This document shows positions 49,383-60,362 of a stretch of DNA of 64,000 bases, one piece after another. Position 1 is the stretch's first letter. The number at the start of each line of letters is the position of its first letter. Under the pieces are notes generated by a model that had not been told where the DNA came from, did no database searches, and saw only the letters and a program-made list of their open reading frames with translations. The stretch is from Panax quinquefolius (lineage: Eukaryota; Streptophyta; Magnoliopsida; Apiales; Araliaceae), in assembly GCA_020205615.1 (NCBI GenBank), contig CM035171.1:125596132-125660131 (forward strand). The letters run 5' to 3'. The translations under genes and the position numbers were made by a program.

Positions 49383-49441
49383 TGTACCATGTATTTGGTG
49401 ACTCAGAATGGGTGTTGAATACCTATTTTGGGGGCGTTACA
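49383..49441 (+). repeat. 3' LTR of element A, last piece
   Basis: TGTACCATGTATTTGGTGAC through GGGGGCGTTACA matches positions 397-456 of the window and closes the interrupted 3' LTR. Confidence 0.82.
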
Positions 49442-49508
49442 GCTCCGGCGTGAGAGTCAGTATCGGCGATCACAAGGTTAACAATGGAGGAATAAATATC
49501 TAGTGACT
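49442..49508 (-). repeat. Reverse fragment of an element T-family LTR
   Basis: GGCGTGAGAGTCAGT and CACAAGGTTAACAA are the complement of 49225-49275. The fragment ends near 49508, the left limit of non-repetitive DNA. Confidence 0.7.
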
Positions 49509-51770
49509 TTAGAGCAATAATAAATTAGTTACCTTTCATCGTGTGTCATCCTTGCTTTATATCTCCAAAGTCCCGGTTTATCTCAGATGAATCGATTTTT
49601 TCTGCCCACCCAATTATTTGGTCCAATGAACCGACCTAATACTTTCAAGACTCACCTCAACATGTCTAAAGAATTATGGCCCAACAATAGAATTTTGACA
49701 AATTAATTTAAAAAAATAAAAATAGAGAAAGTGTTAACTTCAATGACATATTCCATACTAGGGAACTTAAGAAATCGGAGTCAAGAGGGGAAGTAGAGGG
49801 AAAGTACTTAATATTTATTGCATAGTAAGAAGAAGATTGCATTGTAAGAAGAAGAGAGAGACATTTAAACTATGTTTATCAGGATTATACTTGAAATAAA
49901 AATATTAATTTTAAATAATTTATTTATTTTAAATTTAGAATTAAAACTATTAGTTTAAAAATTATAAAATAATTTAATAGTCTTGTAATTATAATTATAA
50001 TTTTGAAATTATTATAATTCTTAAAAAACAAACATAACCTTACTATTAAATATCAAAATTACGTAGTCTTATTAAAAATAATAATTTTATTTGATTTATT
50101 TTTCTTCTTTTTGTGTATGTGAAAACATGTTTTTATAACTAAATTCAAAAGGGCTAAAACATGAATTTTAGTTGTGGTATTGATTAATGAAAATATATGT
50201 ACAAAGAATTAAAAACCTTAGATAAGAGTCTTATTTTCAGGCAGAAACAATATAAGTTGGAGTCTGAAAATTCATTAAAATATATGATAACCGTGTCAAT
50301 ATTATCTAATACTAAAGAAATAGTATTCGTATTCACATCCGTTTGGAAAGATAAAAAAGGTAGTTATACTTGCTTATTAGCGCTATTTTTTGTCATATAA
50401 TTTATTTATTTTTAAATTTTGAATGCATTGAAAAATATTCCCTGAAAAACAAAATGATATGATAATATTAATTTAACTTTAATGATATGCGTAGGTATTT
50501 GGTATTTGGTATTTGGTAGAGGACAAAGAAAGCAATGGTGATTGGGGTGTGTGTGAATTGTGATGGTCCCCATGCAATCTTCTCCTTATTCCGGCCAAAG
50601 ATATCCGAATATTGGACAAACTAACATTTCCTACTGTTATTTAAACAATTCAATTCCAAGAGATTCGCTATATCACAACATAACCAACTAGCAAACATGT
50701 ATCATCAAATCAAATCAATTCCTATTCCTATTCCTATTCCTATTCCTATTCCTATTCCTAATTGTTCTTGTTACCTTCATCCTAATTATATTAACTCTAA
50801 AACTAACCATCTAAACGGTATTTGATGTTAGGAAAAGGGATTCTCATTGCCCAACTGGAAATTAGGAAAAAGGATTCTAATTACCCAACCACTACTCCCT
50901 CTTATTTATAATGAGATATATTTTGATTTTTAAAATAATTTATAACATTTTAAATTTGGTATGAATTTATTTGATCTTAAAAAAATTATTATTACTTTAA
51001 ACTAACCGCCCAAATGTACTATTTAATGTCACACGCGTGAATAAATTATTTTATATATAGATGACCTAGCTCGTATGAGAAGATTGATTTTATTTGATCT
51101 TATTTTTTTTAAAGTCTCATTTTTGAGAAATATAATACGATAAATTTCATATGTGCATTTTAGATTTACTCGTTTTTGCATATCACAACTTGAGTTTTAA
51201 AACCGACACTTAAACAATTGTAGTATTGTGAATTTTACTTGATATAATATAACTTTATAATTCAAGTATATCGTACAATATCAAAAATTAATCCAACCTC
51301 ACTAAAAGTTAAAATAAATAAATTTATAAACAAGTTTAACATAAAAAAAAATAAAAAATAAAATAAAATATCAGGGTACCTCAATCTTCACTATTTGGTT
51401 AATATCTCACCAAAGTTATGTCCATAAACATTGGAATTCTACTAAAAATTAGAACATAAACCTTTAATTAGATGGGGTAAAATATGATTATTAGGCTCAT
51501 AAGAAATTGGTCAATTGGGTTATTAATTAGTACAAGTAGTAATTAATATGAGAATGAGATCTACGCATTGTCTCCCAGTCATAATCGCAAAGATATGTGA
51601 TAGTGATGTGTTATTATTTAAATTATATAATGGAGAATAAATCGCTAAATTAAAAAGGAAAAAAGGAAGAAAAAAACAATTGAGCTTTTTTAGTTTCAGA
51701 CAACTCAAATACTCAATTCCTCCTTTTCTCTCTCCTCACTTCCTTTCTTGCTGTCTTTCAAATTTCCACA
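49509..51770. other. AT-rich intergenic region upstream of the receptor gene
   Basis: No convincing gene is seen. An open stretch at 50197-50400 lacks recognisable motifs and is probably chance in AT-rich DNA. The segment includes a hexamer microsatellite and the receptor promoter. Confidence 0.6.
50719..50760. repeat. (TATTCC)n microsatellite
   Basis: About seven head-to-tail TATTCC units lie about 1 kb upstream of the predicted receptor transcription start. Confidence 0.95.
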
Positions 51771-51780
51771 TAAATATACA
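51718..51780 (+). promoter_or_regulatory. Core promoter of the cytokinin receptor gene (predicted)
   Basis: A pyrimidine-rich patch (51718-51758) is followed by ATAAATATAC at 51770-51779, a TATA-like element. Transcription would start near 51800-51815. This is a prediction from sequence only. It agrees with the ATG-free leader that follows. Confidence 0.45.
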
Positions 51781-51804
51781 CAAACATCTCCCTCTGCAAC
51801 TTTT

Positions 51805-52028
51805 TCTTCTGATCTCAACTTACACATTTTTGTGAATAATTTAAAAAAATCTAAGCTTTCATCCTCAGAAAGCAGACAGTTTGAGGCAGAGCTCTAATAC
51901 TGGTGAACAAGAAGTTGAAATAAACAAGACCCATAAAGAGAGAAGGAGAATAGTTTATATTTTCTTGGGGGACAAGAGCGTATCTGCAAAAATCCTCAAA
52001 TTCGATTCAGTTGCTATAAGAAGTTAAG
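51805..52028 (+). other. 5' UTR exon of the receptor gene
   Basis: The sequence from about 51805 to the donor TTAAG/GTAAAC at 52028/52029 has no ATG on the plus strand, as a leader should. Its exact start is not known. Confidence 0.5.
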
Positions 52029-52391
52029 GTAAACAAGACATGTCTGAATATTTTTTTATTTTATAAATAAATTATTTTGTACCCAACACAAGAAGATTGC
52101 GAGTTGAGATCAAAGATAAAAAACAACCCATGTACAGTTCATTGTACCCAAAAACAGGTTGGTCCTTCTCTCTCTCTTTCTCTCTCTCTCATGGGTTTTT
52201 AGTTTATGTATTTTTGCTTTGCTGGTCAATGGTGATTTTAATTAATTTATGTATGTTAAACAGAGAGAACAGTGAACGTGCTCTTCTTTGTCTGGACTCT
52301 TCAAATTAACTTCACGCTTGCAGGCAGAGAGAGAGAGTACATGATTAGAGGTCTCATTTTTTATTCCATTCAAATCCAGAAACCCCATTGA

Positions 52392-52426
<35 letters not shown>

Positions 52427-52760
52427 TCCTTTGGAATGTGGGCTTTGTCCATCTTTTGAGAGAAGTAGCAAGCCATGCTTGTTCCACGAGGGAATTGAGA
52501 AATCACTCTTTTGGGGTTTTATATTATGAATTGTGGAGAGAGAAAGAATAGGGGGATAACGTTTGTTTGTTACTAATTTCTTCTTGGTGGTTTTGGGGTT
52601 GTGATAATAATTAGTATTATCACGCAAAACAATGCTGCAATGATAATTTAGTCCTTGGATGAGTACTAACCTTTTTCTTCCTATTACATAAAAAGTAATT
52701 CTGAAAAAATCCCCTTTCCTTTGAAAAAGTGATATATTTGCTTGCATCTTTGTCTTTTAG
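52029..52760 (+). other. Intron in the 5' UTR of the receptor gene
   Basis: It runs from GTAAAC to TTTTAG (732 bp). It contains CT- and GA-rich microsatellites. The acceptor is strong, with a TTTGTCTTTTAG tract. Splicing here would join the ATG-free leader to the exon that carries the uORF and the receptor start. Confidence 0.6.
52394..52423. repeat. (GA)n microsatellite in the 5' UTR intron
   Basis: About 15 GA units lie within the predicted leader intron. GAGA-type repeats near plant gene starts can bind BPC/BBR factors, but no function is shown here. Confidence 0.9.
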
Positions 52761-52767
52761 CCTGGAT

Positions 52768-52830
52768 ATGAGCTGGGAAAGAGAGGAAGAAGAAGAAGTA
52801 AGAGAACCAGAGGAAGAAGTTTTGTGTTGA
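52768..52830 (+). promoter_or_regulatory. Upstream ORF of 20 codons overlapping the receptor start
   Basis: ATG at 52768, stop TGA at 52828-52830. The peptide is acidic (10 of 20 residues are Glu) and starts MSWERE. The stop shares its A with the receptor ATG (TGATG). The uATG has G at -3. The receptor ATG has T at -3 and G at +4. The predicted spliced leader contains no other ATG. This layout would allow termination-reinitiation or leaky scanning to set receptor output. Confidence 0.6.
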
Positions 52831-55800
52831 TGGGTTTTAAGATGCAAGGCCACCATTTGGTGGCTGTGAGATTAAATGATCAATTTGGTACAAAAAGAAA
52901 GTACACATTTATCAACAAAGCATGGCTCCCCAAAATTCTACTGCTCTGGATCATGTTAATGGCCTTTGTTAGCAGAGTAATCTATAATAGGATGGATGCT
53001 GAAAACAAGGAAAGAAGGAAGGAAGTTCTTGTGAGCATGTGTGATCAAAGGGCTAGAATGCTGCAAGATCAATTCAATGTTAGTGTAAATCATGTTCATG
53101 CACTTGCAGTTTTGGTCTCCACTTTTCATTATTACAAGATCCCATCAGCAATTGATCAGGTTTGGGCTTATATAATCTTTTAGGGTTTCTATTTTGGGTG
53201 GTATTTTTTCTTTGTATTGACTGTTCTTTTGTTTTCTCTGCTCACTTTTGGCAATTTAGGAAACTTTTGCCGAGTACACAGCCAGGACAGCTTTTGAGAG
53301 GCCACTGTTGAGTGGGGTGGCATATGCACAACGGGTTGTGAACGGAGAAAGGGAAGAATTTGAAAAGCAACATGGTTGGACAATAAGAACAATGGAGAGA
53401 GAGCCTTCACCTTTTAGGGATGAGTATGCCCCTGTGATTTTCTCTCAAGAAACAGTTTCCTACATTGAATCACTTGATATGATGTCAGGAGAGGTAATTA
53501 GGTTCATTTATTCAATATAATCTTTTGCTAAGTCATTCATTTCTCTATTTTCTTAGTTTTATTTGTGAAGTTCTAAATTCTCAAGATTAGATTTAATGGG
53601 TATTTCATTTCAACTTTTATGTGTTCTCTATTTGATGCAGGAGGACCGTGAAAACATATTGAGGGCTAGGGCTACTGGGAAAGCAGTTCTTACAAGCCCC
53701 TTCCGATTGTTGGGTTCTCATCATCTTGGGGTTGTATTGACATTTCCTGTTTACAAATTCAAGCTTGCGCCAAATCCATCTGTGGAACAGAGAATTGAAG
53801 CAACTGCAGGGTATGTTATTCATTCTTAACATTTACTCTTTACTTTGTATTTGGAGAAGTTTTGCAGAACTTCTGAAGATTCTTTTGATTCGCTTTCGAT
53901 GAAGTAGAGTTTACAATGCCCCATATAGAGTATTACGGGTCAATGTCCCATATGCAATTGAAGGAGTCCTATAAACTAGGATAAAAGAAAATTTGTGGGT
54001 TGTCGCTGCTAGAAGAACAAGTTGTAGTATGTAAAATTTGAACAATAATGTTGTTTTCTGAGCTTGGATTTTTCTCCTGCTGACAAATCGAATGATTGGA
54101 GGTTGTAACATAAAGCGAGCTCATGGAACAATTCAATTTCTTTTAATATGTAGGATTTTATTAAGAGCCAGAAAAAGGGGGTGATCAGGAAAACACATGC
54201 CTTTGTATCCCTTGCATCTCCAGGAGCCCCTTGTACCTGCACGCTTTATGATAATTACATTGTTGTAGTCAAGTTGCAAAATCAAAAGAAAATATCAGTT
54301 GACTAGTCTATCACATTTTGTGCACATGGAGATGCTTGCTATCCATTTCATTTATTCCACCTAACAGCAGAAGGCATGAGAACTTTTAATCTCTATCAAG
54401 CGTCATCTGAATGTGCAATGTAACCCAACTTAACAGTTCCATAATATTTACTTTTTGAGCTGAAATCTTTATTCCCTTGTCCCAATAAACTCCTAGTGGT
54501 TAAGGGTTTCTGGAAATATATAATAATAATATTTTTATAGGTCAAGTATGCCTACTTCAGTTTTTGATAAGTTACCCTACAACACTTTCAATGCTTGTGA
54601 GTTCAAATGATGTTCACATTTGACCTTGATGCTGGAGCGGTGATATCGGAGTTACTAGTTAAAATATGTTTTAATATATAATTTAGCTTAATAAATAGGA
54701 AATGTGTATTTGTGCATATATCTTTATTGACATGTCCAAACGTGTTGTTGTCTTTTCCATGCTTCATAGGAGTAATATCAATCTTTGCCTGTGTTTTTAT
54801 ATGCTCTGAAAATTGTACCTGATGGGAATATCTTTTCTACATATACTTTATGGGGCTAGATATGTCGTGTTTTCTTTGCATTATCTTTGTAAATGCTTGA
54901 ATTCTGCCATGTTTGAGTTTAAAAGGGTGTATAGGGTTCCTATTATTTGTTCATACTTTTCCTTGATGAGGATTGTTCGAGGAGAATTGCTCCACAAGGC
55001 TAATTTAGTTCTTATCCAAAACAGATACATTGGTGGAGCCTTTGATGTTGAGTCCCTTGTTGAAAATCTACTTGGCCAGCTTGCTGGGAACCAGGCAATA
55101 GTTGTGAATGTATATGATATCACTAATTCTTCTAATCCCCTGATCATGTATGGACGTGAATATCAAGATGGTGACATTTCCCTTAAACGTGTGAGCATGC
55201 TTGACTTTGGGGATCCATTCCGAAAACACCAAATGATATGTCGGTGAGCACACTTTATTATTCTTTCTTATATTATAAGAAATAATTTAATAGTTCAACC
55301 CTTTTTAAAACTAAAGAAAGTAGATGTTAAAGTCTCATTCTTGAATTCTTACTTTCTGGGTCCTAAGCAGGTATCTTCAGAAGGCACCAACATCATGGAC
55401 AGCAATCACCACTGCATTCCTATTATTTGTCATTGGTTTATTAGTTGGCTACATGATATATAGTGCAGGGATTCACATTGTTAAAGTTGAAGATGATTTC
55501 CACCAAATGCAGCAACTGAAAGTGCTAGCAGAAGCTGCCGACGTTGCCAAATCCCAGGTTCCGTATCACCACTTGTTTTTGTGAACTCCAATTGATTGCT
55601 TTTATCAAACTAAAACCTTTTGACCTAAATTTCCCTCTTTTTTCTGTGCCAGTTTCTAGCTACTGTTTCACATGAAATTCGAACTCCAATGAATGGCATC
55701 CTTGGTTTGTTCTAAATCCTTTCGTTCTTTTTTGGTGGAAGGGAGTAAAAGGAACTTATACAATTCTTTATTTAGAGATTCCAATTAAATTATATATCTT

Positions 55801-58520
55801 ATTGCAGGAATGCTTGCATTGCTTCTCGATACAGATTTGAGCTCAACTCAAAGGGACTATGGTCAAACTGCTCAGGCTTGTGGAAAGGCACTAATAACCT
55901 TAATAAATGAAGTCCTTGATAGCGCGAAGATTGAAGCCGGAAAGTTAGAGCTGGAGGCTGTCCCATTTGACCTCCGCTCCATACTAGATGATGTTCTCTC
56001 CTTATTCTCCGAGAAGTCTAGGCACAAAGGTATTGAGGTAAGATCTACTGAGCAGTTATACATTTGATTTATTTTACTTGAGTAGTAAAGCCAACGTTAA
56101 CTTCTGACTTGTGTTGAACTGGCATTTGATTCAACATACATGTACATGAAGTTTTCTTGTTTTGCTTCTGTTTTTTTCTTTTCTGACCACCCTAATTTGT
56201 GGGTTTTGGGTCAATGTCCGGTGATCTTCATGATGTACTTTATATCAAATCTCCTCTGCGATTGGGGAAGTGAAGTTAGCCGTGTTTGTATCTGATAAAG
56301 TTCCAGAAATTGTTATGGGAGATCCAGGAAGATTCCGACAGGTGATCACAAATCTCGTGGGCAATTCTGTCAAGGTAAGTGAACTTATGCAGAGCCTTGC
56401 TACTCTTGCACTGCCTCGTGAATCTCTTTTCCCTTCTTCTTTTTGCTTGAAACAAAATACACACTTTGAATATGTTAGATAGTTTTCCAACCTAAGTCTT
56501 GCTCTCAATTTAATATCCTTATATAGTCTAATTCTCATTAGATCCACCTTATGACAGTTTACAGAACAAGGACACATTTTTGTTCAAGTCCATCTCGCTG
56601 AACATGCTCAAGTTGTACTGGCATCGAAAGCTGACATCTTCTCGAATGTAGGATCTGAAGGTGTAGTTTTATCTAGTGGCAATCAGTTTAGAACTTTAAG
56701 TGGTTGTGAAGCTGCGGATGACAGGAATAGTTGGGACACCTTTAAGAATTTAATTGTTGATGAAGAATTCAGGTGCAATGCTTCTAATAAAGTGATTACC
56801 CCTGATGAAACATTTCAGAATGTCACGTTGATGGTATCAGTTGAGGATACAGGGATTGGAATCCCCTTGTGCGCACAAAAGAGAGTGTTCACGCCATTCA
56901 TGCAGGCAGACAGTTCAACCTCTAGAAATTATGGTGGAACTGGAATTGGATTGAGTATTAGCAAGTGTCTAGTTGAGTTGATGGGTGGTCAGATAAACTT
57001 CATTAGCCGTCCCCAAATAGGAAGTACATTTTCATTCACTGCTGTGTTTAGAAGGTGCCAGAAAATTGCAACTGGTGATATGAAAAAGTCTCTCTCCGGT
57101 GATCTTCCTACGACATTTAAAGGATTGAAAGCAATTTTAGTGGATGGGAAACCACTTAGAGCTGCTATAACAAGATACCATTTAAAGAGACTTGGTATCC
57201 TTGTTGAAATTGTAAGTAGCATCAAGATGGCAGCCACAGTATCTGGAAAAAATGGTTCCATGAGATCTAAGTAAGTATTTAACCTTATGCTCTCCTTTCT
57301 TTTGCATCTTTCTCTAGATATAATCTTGTCTTGTTAAGTAAACGTGTCTAAATATTGTCTCAAGCGCCCGACTCCTTTACAAATCTAAGAGCCCAAGCCC
57401 CAACCCTCCAAGCTATTTATACAATGAAAATCATACCAAGGGTAATCTAGTATGCAGAGAAATTTGCAAGTTTAGTTTTATGGGCAATATGTGCACACTT
57501 TATTCCCACAGGACAAGTTCAAAGAAATTTTCTCGAGTCTGAATATCCAAGACACTAATGAAAGAAGTAACGATTTATAATTCATAGAATTTATGTAGTT
57601 CCACACTTCCACTTCCTGACTTGGACTACTACTTGTTTATTATGGCAGAACCAACTGGCAGCCAGACATGATTCTCATTGAGAAGGATTCATGGTTATAT
57701 GGTGAGGATGGCTGCTTGATACTAAGAACATTAGAATGGAAACGAAATGGCCACATGTATAACATGCCCAAGATGATCCTTCTTGCAACCAATATTACCA
57801 GTGCTGAGTTTGACAATGCAAAAGCAGCAGGTTTTGCCGATACTGTGATTATGAAACCTCTGAGAGCAAGTATGGTGGCAGCATGCCTACAACAGGTGTT
57901 GGGAACGGGAAAGAAAGCACAGCAAGGGAAAGACATGCTTAATGGATCTTCTTTCCTTCGTAGTCTGCTTTGTGGCAAGAAGATATTGGTGGTTGATGAC
58001 AATAGGGTAAACCGCAGAGTTGCTGCTGGTGCACTCAAGAAGTTTGGCGCTGATGTGGAGTGTGCTGAGAGTGGCAAAGATGCTCTTGCATTGCTCCAGT
58101 TGCCACACAATTTTGATGCTTGCTTCATGGATATTCAAATGCCAGAAATGGATGGGTATGTTGTCAAATATTGTGAATTGATGCGTACTGCCAGATTTTT
58201 AAACTAAATTTAATCAATTGTATTCAAGATTTTCATTCCTCGTTTATTGTTGCAGGTTTGAGGCTACTGGTCGTATCCGGATGTTGGAGAGCAAGGCAAA
58301 CGAGCTGATGAATGGAAGATACAGCAGTGTTGATGGAAGTGCAAAAAAGGCGGAATGGCATTTGCCGATATTAGCCATGACAGCTGATGTTATCCATGCC
58401 ACATACGACGAGTGCCTGAAACGTGGAATGGATGGTTACGTCTCAAAGCCCTTCGAGGAAGAGAATCTCTATCAGGCTGTTGCCAAATTCTTTGAATCTA
58501 AACCTATATCGGATTCATAG
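52830..58520 (+). CDS. AHK4: Cytokinin receptor histidine kinase (CRE1/AHK4/WOL type), 11 coding exons, 1001 aa
   Basis: Membrane hybrid histidine kinase that binds cytokinin and starts the His-Asp phosphorelay to phosphotransfer proteins and type-B response regulators. Coding exons: 52830-53159, 53260-53493, 53641-53810, 55025-55243, 55371-55557, 55653-55704, 55808-56037, 56276-56374, 56558-57270, 57649-58155, 58256-58520. All introns are GT-AG and phases join without a stop. Domains: TM1 about 33-52, CHASE sensor about 60-320 with Asp190, Thr206 (wol-type site), Leu212 and Thr222 kept, TM2 about 327-349. H-box [10 protein letters not shown] has His387; N-box Asn500/Asn504; G1 DTGIGIP at 604; F-box; G2 GGTGIG at 633. 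A pseudo-receiver (about 694-810) is followed by the receiver with Asp861/Asp862, phospho-Asp906 and Lys978. The start is the first in-frame ATG after the last in-frame stop of the spliced leader. Residue equivalences are from remembered Arabidopsis AHK4. Confidence 0.95.
53811..55024 (+). other. Long intron 3 of the receptor gene
   Basis: This 1214-bp intron splits the CHASE domain between Gly245 and Tyr246. Donor G/GTATGT and acceptor AAAACAG/ATAC. Other introns of the coding part are 74-378 bp. No transposon signature was recognised in it. Confidence 0.85.
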
Positions 58521-58690
58521 CTGAAGTGAACAGGCTTCAAACTTTCTAATGGCTTCAACAGTATCAGCAATTTTTGCATACTCTGTTGCTACTGTTTTGT
58601 AGAGAATACCACTCATTTCTAACCAAATTCAGCTGTATAGCACCACTCCTACTATTACTAGTATTATAATCATAAATTCTTTTAAAAATT
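58521..58690 (+). other. 3' UTR of the receptor gene (predicted)
   Basis: Sequence after the TAG stop contains TTTTGTAGAG and an AATCATAAAT near 58667 that may serve as a weak polyadenylation signal. The end is approximate. Confidence 0.4.
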
Positions 58691-59981
58691 CACTCTACTG
58701 TATACTTCCATGTTACACGTACGAGTATGAACAAAATTATATTAAAATATTAAAGACATTGTGTTATTTTACTCTACTATTATTAAAAAGAGAAAATAAA
58801 TAAAAAATTAACAAGCGGGAGAATAGGCCCATATTATATATATAGTTAGGATTGGTATATGTGATGTAGAGAGAGAGAGATCTACCATCTATGGGATATA
58901 GATGTTGGGTGTGGGTCTTTACTCATGAGATAGAATTCAAGATAGAAAAAAATTGATTTTTTTTATGAGCAAGTAAGTGGGTTGACTTGATATTAATCTA
59001 ATTAGAAATTGGGTTAATTGGTAGTAAGAAGATACCAAAAGAATAAATTGAGAGAATTACTGTTTGTTGTTCGTGGGTATCCGTCATCATCTCCGTTCAA
59101 TTAAAAGCTTGAAGATTTTATTGCTTGGGGTGTTTTTTGGTGGTGAAGTTAATTAGGTTTCTCAACCTAACTAAAGGTAAATTTGTATTATCTCAATTTA
59201 TTGTGTAACCTCAAGTTTTAGGGCATAAAACTTGAGAGGATTATTGTAAGCCCATTATTAGTGATATAGTGGAGATTCGGAGTTTGACTCGTGGTTTTTA
59301 CCTCTTAATTTTAGAGGGTTTTTCATGTAAATTTGGTGTCTTGCTTGTGGATGGTTATTTGTTATTTTTGTTCTCATAATTAGTTTTGTTAATTTCATAT
59401 TTAATTGCACAAAGACGAAAAAATAATTCTTGAAATATAGATTATTTTTGGCGTAATTTTCCCAACAATAGAGACATCGTATCTTACCATCTAGCTGAGT
59501 AGCACACAAAGAACTAAACTAAACTAAACTAAAAGTTCCAACACCTTAAATCGACTTGGTTAAGAGCTCATCGTGTTTAAAGTAACCAAATACAAAATTC
59601 ATAGCCTTCAAACTCTCTTTTTTCTCTACTTACAAACTCTAACATTCAAAACTTTCAATTAAGACTTTAAACTTAATTTCAATAAAATAAATTGACATCA
59701 ACTTTAAACTTTAGGATTTCGCTTATCAATTATAAAAAACATGAAATGGTATTCTGTGTGTGGAACGAAAAATATTATTATTATTGTTTTACTTAAAGAT
59801 AAAAGGGACAAAGTTGTTAAAAAACCCTTATAATTTTATACGAAGCCCCACTTAACACAAACTTTTTTTTTTTTTTAAAGTTTCCTTAACGTTATAAAAC
59901 TTGGCTCATTTATGTCCCTCCCATTAATAGACATGCCAATTAAACTAACAGAGCAATGTGATGATCGACACGTGATAAGAA
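58691..59981. other. Intergenic region downstream of the receptor
   Basis: It is AT-rich, with a short AACTA repeat at 59510-59532 and poly-T near 59863. No gene was recognised. Confidence 0.6.
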
Positions 59982-59990
59982 TATAATTTA

Positions 59991-60140
59991 GGAAATTGTT
60001 AAATCCACAATAAAAATTGTTATTTTCACAACAAAAGTGTCGCTATAAATCTTATGGCGACGGTTTTCACCGTCGGTATACACCTATAGCGACACTTTTG
60101 TTGTGAAAATAAAAAAAATATTGTGAATTTAACAATTCCC
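59991..60140. mobile_element. 150-bp foldback MITE
   Basis: Left arm GGAAATTGTTAAAT... and right arm ...ATTTAACAATTCCC are inverted copies of about 56 bp. The inner 26-base arm ending GTGTCGCTATA is perfect. The centre holds GCGACGGTTTTCACCGTCG, itself a hairpin. The flanks TATAATTTA (59982-59990) and TATAATTTT (60141-60149) match at 8 of 9 bases, suggesting a 9-bp duplication of the Mutator type. No coding sequence is present. Confidence 0.8.
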
Positions 60141-60149
60141 TATAATTTT

Positions 60150-60357
60150 TTCTTTTCTTTTCTTTTCTCTATTTTCTCTTTCTCCCATCTCATTCTCCTT
60201 CTCCAACTCCTTCCTCTGTTTTTCTCTCCGATCCTGTGCACCACCATTAATCGGAAGAAGATAAAAACTTTGAGTTGGACACATCTCTCCCTTCTCTCTC
60301 AACAACACTTCTTCTTTCTCTCTCTCCCTAAATCTTATGGACAAATTTTTCTATAGT
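60150..60357. other. Pyrimidine-rich intergenic DNA
   Basis: A T/C-rich tract runs between the MITE and the solo LTR. The short open frames on both strands are low complexity. It could be leader sequence of a gene disrupted by the solo LTR, but there is no support. Confidence 0.4.
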
Positions 60358-60362
60358 TTTTT

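Larger units (their letters stand above)
1..49441 (+). mobile_element. Element A: degenerate Tekay/Del-type Ty3/gypsy chromovirus, split by nested insertions
   Basis: The order is LTR tail, tRNA-Met-like PBS, gag, protease, RT, RNase H, integrase, chromodomain remnant, polypurine tract and 3' LTR, all on the plus strand. This is the layout of a Ty3/gypsy chromovirus. The gag core and the chromodomain tail resemble the Tekay/Del clade. The 5' end lies outside the window. The 3' LTR is interrupted twice: joining 8539-10569, 38334-38729 and 49383-49441 restores about the right length, and the tail pieces add up to about 460 bp, matching the 456-bp tail at the window start. Every reading frame is broken, so this copy is dead. 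The assignment to Tekay/Del is from remembered family motifs. Confidence 0.8.

Noticed and set aside
50197..50400. Small host gene upstream of the receptor
   Set aside because: AT-rich codons, no motif, no promoter or splice context.
52097..52309. Alternative first coding exon of the receptor
   Set aside because: The frame ends inside the predicted leader intron and does not join the receptor frame. The in-frame leader has a stop at 52017-52019.
58156..58206. Truncated receptor isoform by retention of the last intron
   Set aside because: The intron has normal GT-AG borders and the fused product would lose the receiver Lys978. There is no evidence of use.
60123..60356. Possible small secreted protein (hydrophobic 77-codon frame)
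   Set aside because: It is a T/C-rich low-complexity tract without domain or upstream gene signals.
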